Assembly (NCBI GenBank): GCA_963680875.1
Contig: OY804579.1
Coordinates: forward strand, 15,949,506-16,013,505
Reading direction: 5' to 3'
From: Bathymodiolus brooksi
Taxonomy: Eukaryota; Mollusca; Bivalvia; Mytilida; Modiolidae
DNA: 64,000 nt
A program made the position numbers and the translations under genes. How positions within the stretch are numbered: position 1 is the stretch's first letter; every line of letters starts with the position of its first letter. Shown here piece by piece: positions 59,001 through 64,000 of this stretch. The notes under the pieces were generated by a model. It did not search any database. It saw only the letters and a list, made by a program, of their open reading frames with translations, and was not told where the DNA came from.

Positions 59001-59857
59001 AACTCACAATCTACCACATACAAGGTGAACTCACAATCTACCACATACAAGGTGAACTCACAATCTACCACATACAAGGTGAAATCACAATCTACCACAT
59101 ACAAGGTGAACACACTAAACATTACACCAACATACAGCTGAACTCACAATCTACCACATACAAGGTGAACTCACAATCTACCACATACAGCTGAACTCAC
59201 AATCTACCACATACAAGGTGAACTCACAATCTACCATATACAAGGTGAACTCACAATCTACCAAATACAAGGTGAACTCACAATCTACCACATACAAGGT
59301 GAACTCACAATCTACCACATACAAGGTGAACTCACAATCTACCACATACAAGGTGAACTCACAATCTACCACATACAAGGTGAACACACTAAACATTACA
59401 CCAAGATACAGCTGAACTCACAATCTACCACATACAAGGTGAACTCACAATCTACCACATACAAGGTGAACTCACAATCTACCACATACAAGGTGAAATC
59501 ACAATCTACCACATACAAGGTGAACACACTAAACATTACACCAACATACAGCTGAACTCACAATCTACCACATACAAGGTGAACTCACAATCTACCACAT
59601 ACAGCTGAACTCACAATCTACCACATACAAGGTGAAATCACAATCTACCACATACAAGGTGAACTCACAATCTACCACATACAAGGTGAACTCACAATCT
59701 ACCACATACAAGGTGAACACACTAAACATTACACCAAGATACAGCTGAACTCACAATCTACCACATACAAGGTGAACTCACAATCTACCACATACAAGGT
59801 GAACTCACAATCTACCACATACAAGGTGAACACACTAAACATTACACCAACATACAG
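56031..59857 (-). repeat. 27-bp satellite array with 59-bp composite units, 3.8 kb
   Basis: The base unit of 27 bp is TGAACTCACAATCTACCACA followed by TACAAGG. At intervals a unit is followed by a 32-base stretch containing CACTAAACATTACACCAAGA and CAGC, creating blocks; from 58432 to 58670 the 59-bp composite repeats purely. The array ends CACCAACATACAG at 59857. It lies inside the intron between the repeat exon and the next exon. Because 27 is nine codons, both strands are open for 60-110 codons at a time, ending at the composite junction (CAGCTGA); these frames are not genes. Confidence 0.96.
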
Positions 59858-60027
59858 TCTTATCTGAGTTGGATCTTCATTTCAAAACATATTTAACATT
59901 TAACATTTCTTTTCATAATTAAATAACACTACTATGGTAAATATGATTGAAGGATTAGATAAAAATTTTATATCTTAAATATTTTACCTGTTGAATCGTA
60001 GTTTTATTTTAATGATTATTATTTCAG

Positions 60028-60057
60028 CCCCACCCCCTGCAGGTTATAACCCAGGAG
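60028..60057 (+). CDS. Gly/Pro/Tyr-rich protein, 30-base exon
   Basis: Acceptor TTATTATTTCAG, donor G|GTTAGT. Joined in phase 1 it reads PPPPAGYNPG, continuing the repeat style of the previous exon. It leaves in phase 1, fitting the last exon. Confidence 0.75.
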
Positions 60058-60868
60058 GTTAGTAGCTTAATTATATTTAGATATCATTTGCATGAACTGT
60101 ATTGTACTAATTGCTTTTCAAACTCACCCTTATAAACAGTGTCTGTCTTCATTGTATGTCTGTTATCTGTAAGCTTTCAATCTCGTTTTCTGAAACCACT
60201 AGACCAGATTAACTAAAAAATATTGGAGTGTTTCCCATTTCTTGGAGCGTTCCTTTTAAAAAGAATCATCATTCATGTAATTAGCCACTGGTCTTCAATC
60301 TTTCGATAATTACACAAATGTGCATTTTTCGCTTGTGTTTGGAATTGTGAAATCACTAATGCGATTTATGTTATTTTCTAAACATTTTCCCAGTGAAGGT
60401 TTTTATTATGATATATATCAGAGATTTAATTACATAGATCTTTAGGATAAATTGAAAAGTTTATGTTTTATGTTGATAAGGAATTAAGGTTTTTATTATG
60501 ATATATATCAGAGATTTAATTACATAGATCTTTAGGAAAAATTGAAAAGTTTATGTTTTATGTTGATAAGGAATTAAAAGATTAGCCATCATTGCTGTTG
60601 AAAAAAGTTTAAAAGGACACAATGAGAAAATGTCTTCTAAGAAACAACAAAGCTGTTTAAGCCCTCATCATACATTAATGATTATCAAATTAACTGATAA
60701 TTTTGTTTAACCCAGCGAGTGATACATGCTCAGGTTAGCCTCTACGTTACAAATTTAAATCCCTCATCATCATCCAATCAAAATCAACATTACATATGTT
60801 ATGTTAGAAGTTGCTTATCCTAATTATGCATGGCATGTCAATTTCATTTGTATTTTATTTGATTGCAG
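60058..60868 (+). other. Last intron, with a relic repeat and a 90-bp tandem duplication
   Basis: 60160-60745 has degenerate hairpin-family text (TTTTCTGAAACCACTAGACC, and the right end GCGAGTGATACATGCTCAGG). Within it a stretch of about 90 bp from AAGGTTTTTATTATGATATA occurs twice in a row (about 60397 and 60487). Confidence 0.6.
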
Positions 60869-60903
60869 ACAAAGAGAAAAATCTGGTTTCAGGGATCATC
60901 TGA
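60869..60903 (+). CDS. Gly/Pro/Tyr-rich protein, last coding exon
   Basis: Acceptor TTATTTGATTGCAG. Phase 1 joining gives D, then KEKNLVSGII and a TGA at 60901-60903. The only charged, non-repetitive end of the protein; all six exon phases agree, which supports the model. AATAAA about 75 bp downstream (60978-60984) can serve as poly(A) signal. Confidence 0.72.
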
Positions 60904-62918
60904 CTTAAATATTTAATTTAGTGTACAAATCATATGTCTTTGAGCCTTTAAGTGATTAAGGAGTAAATGAATGGAAAAATAAACAATCTATAATTAACAT
61001 CATTTAAAGACTATTTCATATAAATTTGCATTAAGTGTACATTTTTCAGTTTTGCAAAAGATCATTAATTTATAGATTTTTGTAAAAATTACAGCCTTTT
61101 TTTTTTTTATCTTAAATGTAAATTTTTTGTCTGTAGCTCTGCTTTTGCTTTTCATTCATCAGTATGTATTTTGATCTTTTGTTTCCTCCTGTAAAAAGAG
61201 TTACTTTCATTTTAGTAATTGCAAGATAAAAAATATAAAAATGATCCTGACTGCATGCAGTATTTAAATAACATCGTACCCACAATGTCAGAGATGAAAT
61301 ATTAAATTAAGTTTAATTTTAGATTAACTGTTAACTTTTTTTTTAAGTTACTCATAAGTCAAAGAACCCTAAAAATAATAATATTTTCATGAATAGAATA
61401 TTTTTTTTTGCAATAACACTAAATCAAGTTTTCAGATCGTATCGTTTGGTATAAAAGTTAAAATATCGTACTTAACAATTTTATGTTGGTAAAATCTTAA
61501 ATTCAGTACTAAAACTAGATATTGTATTGAAATTTTAAGCTTACTTGGTAACTATCCAGAAAATTCTCAAAATATTTTAATTCCAACTTTGGTAAATATT
61601 CTGAAAGTTTCTCTGACCTATTGTTTTTTTTTAAAGTATGTAGCAACCATACATTACTGGAACCAGAAGTACAATAGCTGTAACATGAATATGTGGAATC
61701 AAGTTTGCACAAATGTTGGTCCCAGGGACTAGGTTTTCTGACAGTATTGGTTCAAAGATTAAAATGGGCTGCAATGGGAAAAAATTCAAAAATCTTCTTA
61801 AGAACCAGGATTGAACATGGTATGAAGCAACATTGTGATTTAAAGATGCAATATTGTATAATTAACATGCACCAATAAATGACCAAGATTCTATTGGGTT
61901 CAAGTGATAGGAAATCAACATAAAACAGATACTAAAATATCTAATAGTTCTATAAATCTTCCTTCTCACATGAGCTCTAAAGGTTCACACGAGCTTTAGT
62001 TTTCAACTTGATCATTCACTGTAAACCAATTGCTGACAGATTATAGAACACAATAACAAATATAGTATTCTGAGAAAAAAAAATTCTTGATGCTGTAAAA
62101 ACAGTGGCTATAACAATGGGACTTTTTGTGTGGGAAATAAATTGTTTTTACATGTGTATATTATAAATTTAATTTACCTTTTTATCAACAGTTTAGATAT
62201 ATTTAGCTAATAGCAAATCTCCAACTCTTAGATTAGGCTATTTATTATATAGACAACAAAGAATACCAATAAACACTATATTTTACCTGATGTAATATAT
62301 CTTAATTCACTACCTGTCTTGTTCCTTCAAACTTTGTTTCTGCAATTTGGGTTATATTTTTCAGCTTAAATATTGTAACTGGGATTGTATTAAAACATAG
62401 ATAAATACCAAAATAGACTGTTTTGCAAGTATAAAATCAACCTTTTATAGGTTTATTTTGTGAAAATGCCACCTCCAAAATTCATTTTGTCATCACGACC
62501 ATATCTCATTCATATTTATATGATGTGTGAAACGCTTTGATGATTTTCAACTGCACAAACGAACAATTGTTTTTGATTTAGAAATGACGCGAAGGTTACA
62601 GGTTGCACCATAAATTTAGCAGATTCTGTCTGCTAGACAAGGAAACAGAAAAGAAGTTTTGCCAAGATATGATAAAGAAAGAATCATCGTAGGACACTAG
62701 CATGACTGATGGTTGATTAAAAATATGTTCTTAGGGTTCGTAGATCAAGAGTTATAAACATATAAACCCATCGGTACTTCATCATTCTATTTTTGACTGA
62801 AAGTTTTCCAAATTTTCTATGTCATCAGCATTTATCTGGGTCAGTAAATAAGAGTGTAGGTCATGCGTAATTAGTGATAATATCAGGATTTTGTCTTAGA
62901 ACTTTTATCTTATTATAC
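60904..62918. other. 3' flank, AT-rich, with a degenerate repeat at 61690-62000
   Basis: 61690-62000 carries relic text (CAGTATTGGTTCAAAGATTA, AATCTTCTTAAGAACCAG, and a tail ACATGAGCTC, AAAGGTTCACACGAGCTTTAG) of the hairpin-ended family. No exon recognised elsewhere. Confidence 0.5.
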
Positions 62919-63475
62919 CCCCTGCAACGAAGTTGTAGGGGGGTATACTGGTTTCACCATGTCTGTCCGTCTGTAGACAAATCCTATGTCGTACGATAAC
63001 TTGAGTTGTGTTTCTTAGAATCTTTTAAAATTTTATCAGCTGTTTACTGGTGAAGAGAGGAGGATCCCTTTCATTTTTAGACGATTTTCACTTTTGCCAT
63101 TTCAGAGTTATTGGACTTGATATGACGGAAAATAGGATTTTTACCCTATGTCGTATGATCACTTGAGTAGTGTTTTGAAATTTTATCAGCAGCTTACTGG
63201 TGAACAGAGGAGGATTCCTTTCATTTTTGATGATTTTCACTTTTGCCGTTCCAGAGTTATTGGACTTGATATGACGGGAAATAGGATTTTTACCCTATGT
63301 CGTATGATAACTTGAGTAGTGTTTCTCAGAATGTTTTTGAAATTTTATCAGCAGCTTACTGGTGGAGAGAGGAGGGTCCCTTTCATTTTTGACGATTTTC
63401 ACTTATGTTGTTCCAGAGTTATTGGACTTGATATGACGGAAAATAAGATTTTTACCCTATGTCGTATGATAACTT
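62919..63475 (+). mobile_element. Hairpin-starting bivalve element with internal 150-bp tandem repeats
   Basis: The left end is a hairpin, ATACCCCCTGCAACGAAGTT followed by GTAGGGGGGTAT, then GTCTGTCCGTCTG. Inside, GAGTTATTGGACTTGATATG recurs at about 63105, 63254 and 63416 (spacing about 149 and 162 bp). A matching right end is not seen. The frame at 63319-63555 belongs to these repeats. Confidence 0.7.
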
Positions 63476-64000
63476 GTTTTATCTCCTTCAAAGTTTATAC
63501 TTTTTTATCTCCTTCCAAGTTTATACTATTGTTTCACTTTAAAGAAAATAACTGAAGAAAATAACCTTAATTGCAGACACTATTATCTCCCTTTAAGTAA
63601 CTATAGTTTATATTCAGTTACAATGCAATTTATATAATCTTATGATATATACATTGTTGACTTTTGTGTCAAAGACTTTTCTGACCTGTTATCAGTTTAT
63701 TATTTGTTGAAAATATTTTCTTGATCTGATTTTGATTTCAAGATTTTATTTGTTTGTTTTTTTTGGGGGGGGGGGGGAGTACTTAATGAAGAAAACTCTG
63801 TTTGAAACATCAAATAAATTGATATCCTTGTTGGTTTTTTTAATCCTATTCAAATTATTTACATTTTGCTTTTATTAATTTAATTAAAAAAAATATATCT
63901 TTGTATAAACCAAATAATTCGAGTATAGTTAATAGAAACCTGACTTGTAATTAAACTATACACTTTATGATTGAAGTTTGACTTTTGAGATAGCTAGTAA
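63476..64000. other. AT-rich end of window with a poly-G run
   Basis: No gene seen. A G run of about 12 lies near 63766-63777 after a T run, a typical slippage-prone tract. Confidence 0.6.

Noticed and set aside
55999..59415. Long open frames of NSQSTTYKV or VDCEFTLYV repeats on both strands of the 27-bp array
   Set aside because: A 27-bp unit is a multiple of three and lacks stops, so frames stay open by arithmetic. They close at every composite junction, lie in an intron, and show no start or splice context.

Overview
This is AT-rich eukaryotic DNA from a bivalve mollusc, most likely a mussel-like species. I infer this from genes split by GT-AG introns, from several interspersed repeat families I associate with bivalves (a hairpin-ended repeat beginning TTAGCTCACCTG, two tRNA-derived SINE families, a hairpin starting ATACCCCC), and from long tandem arrays. 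No organism was confirmed by search.

Layout. 1-700: hairpin-ended repeats. 1143-7731: two exons of an acidic Ser/Asp/Lys-rich protein gene (+ strand), with a nested pair of hAT-type elements in the intron. 9446-11971: three phase-compatible exons (+ strand) ending at a stop; they may be the 3' part of the same gene. 13017-20849: a 7.8-kb array of a 29-bp satellite, about 270 copies. 20850-26298: no gene seen. 26299-28242: a complete two-exon FAM241B-like gene (- strand). 30828-31718: a large inverted duplication, each arm holding what looks like the same first coding exon. 32295-35474: a transposon with terminal inverted repeats, whose arms are tandem repeats and whose core keeps an Ulp1-like/PHD remnant. 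It ends 13 bp before a probable exon. 37775-39722: two dead LINE fragments in opposite orientation. 43581-47066: a THAP plus DDE-type transposase gene (- strand), broken by a 1.5-kb repeat. 48814-60903: a complete six-coding-exon gene (+ strand) for a 175-residue Gly/Pro/Tyr-rich protein. Its introns hold a 43-bp array and a 3.8-kb 27-bp array. 60904-64000: 3' flank with degenerate repeats.

The main interest lies in how repeats and genes touch. (1) The 27-bp satellite appears to have grown out of the tRNA-like head of a SINE. (2) A SINE landed on an intron/exon boundary so that its target-site duplication copied the splice-acceptor AG, letting the gene keep its reading frame. (3) A 3.2-kb transposon landed inside the polypyrimidine tract of another acceptor. 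(4) An exon end with its splice donor has been copied into a seven-unit 42-bp array. (5) A first exon exists as an inverted pair. The host genes are ordinary or unrecognised; I see no operon, CRISPR array or prokaryotic system.
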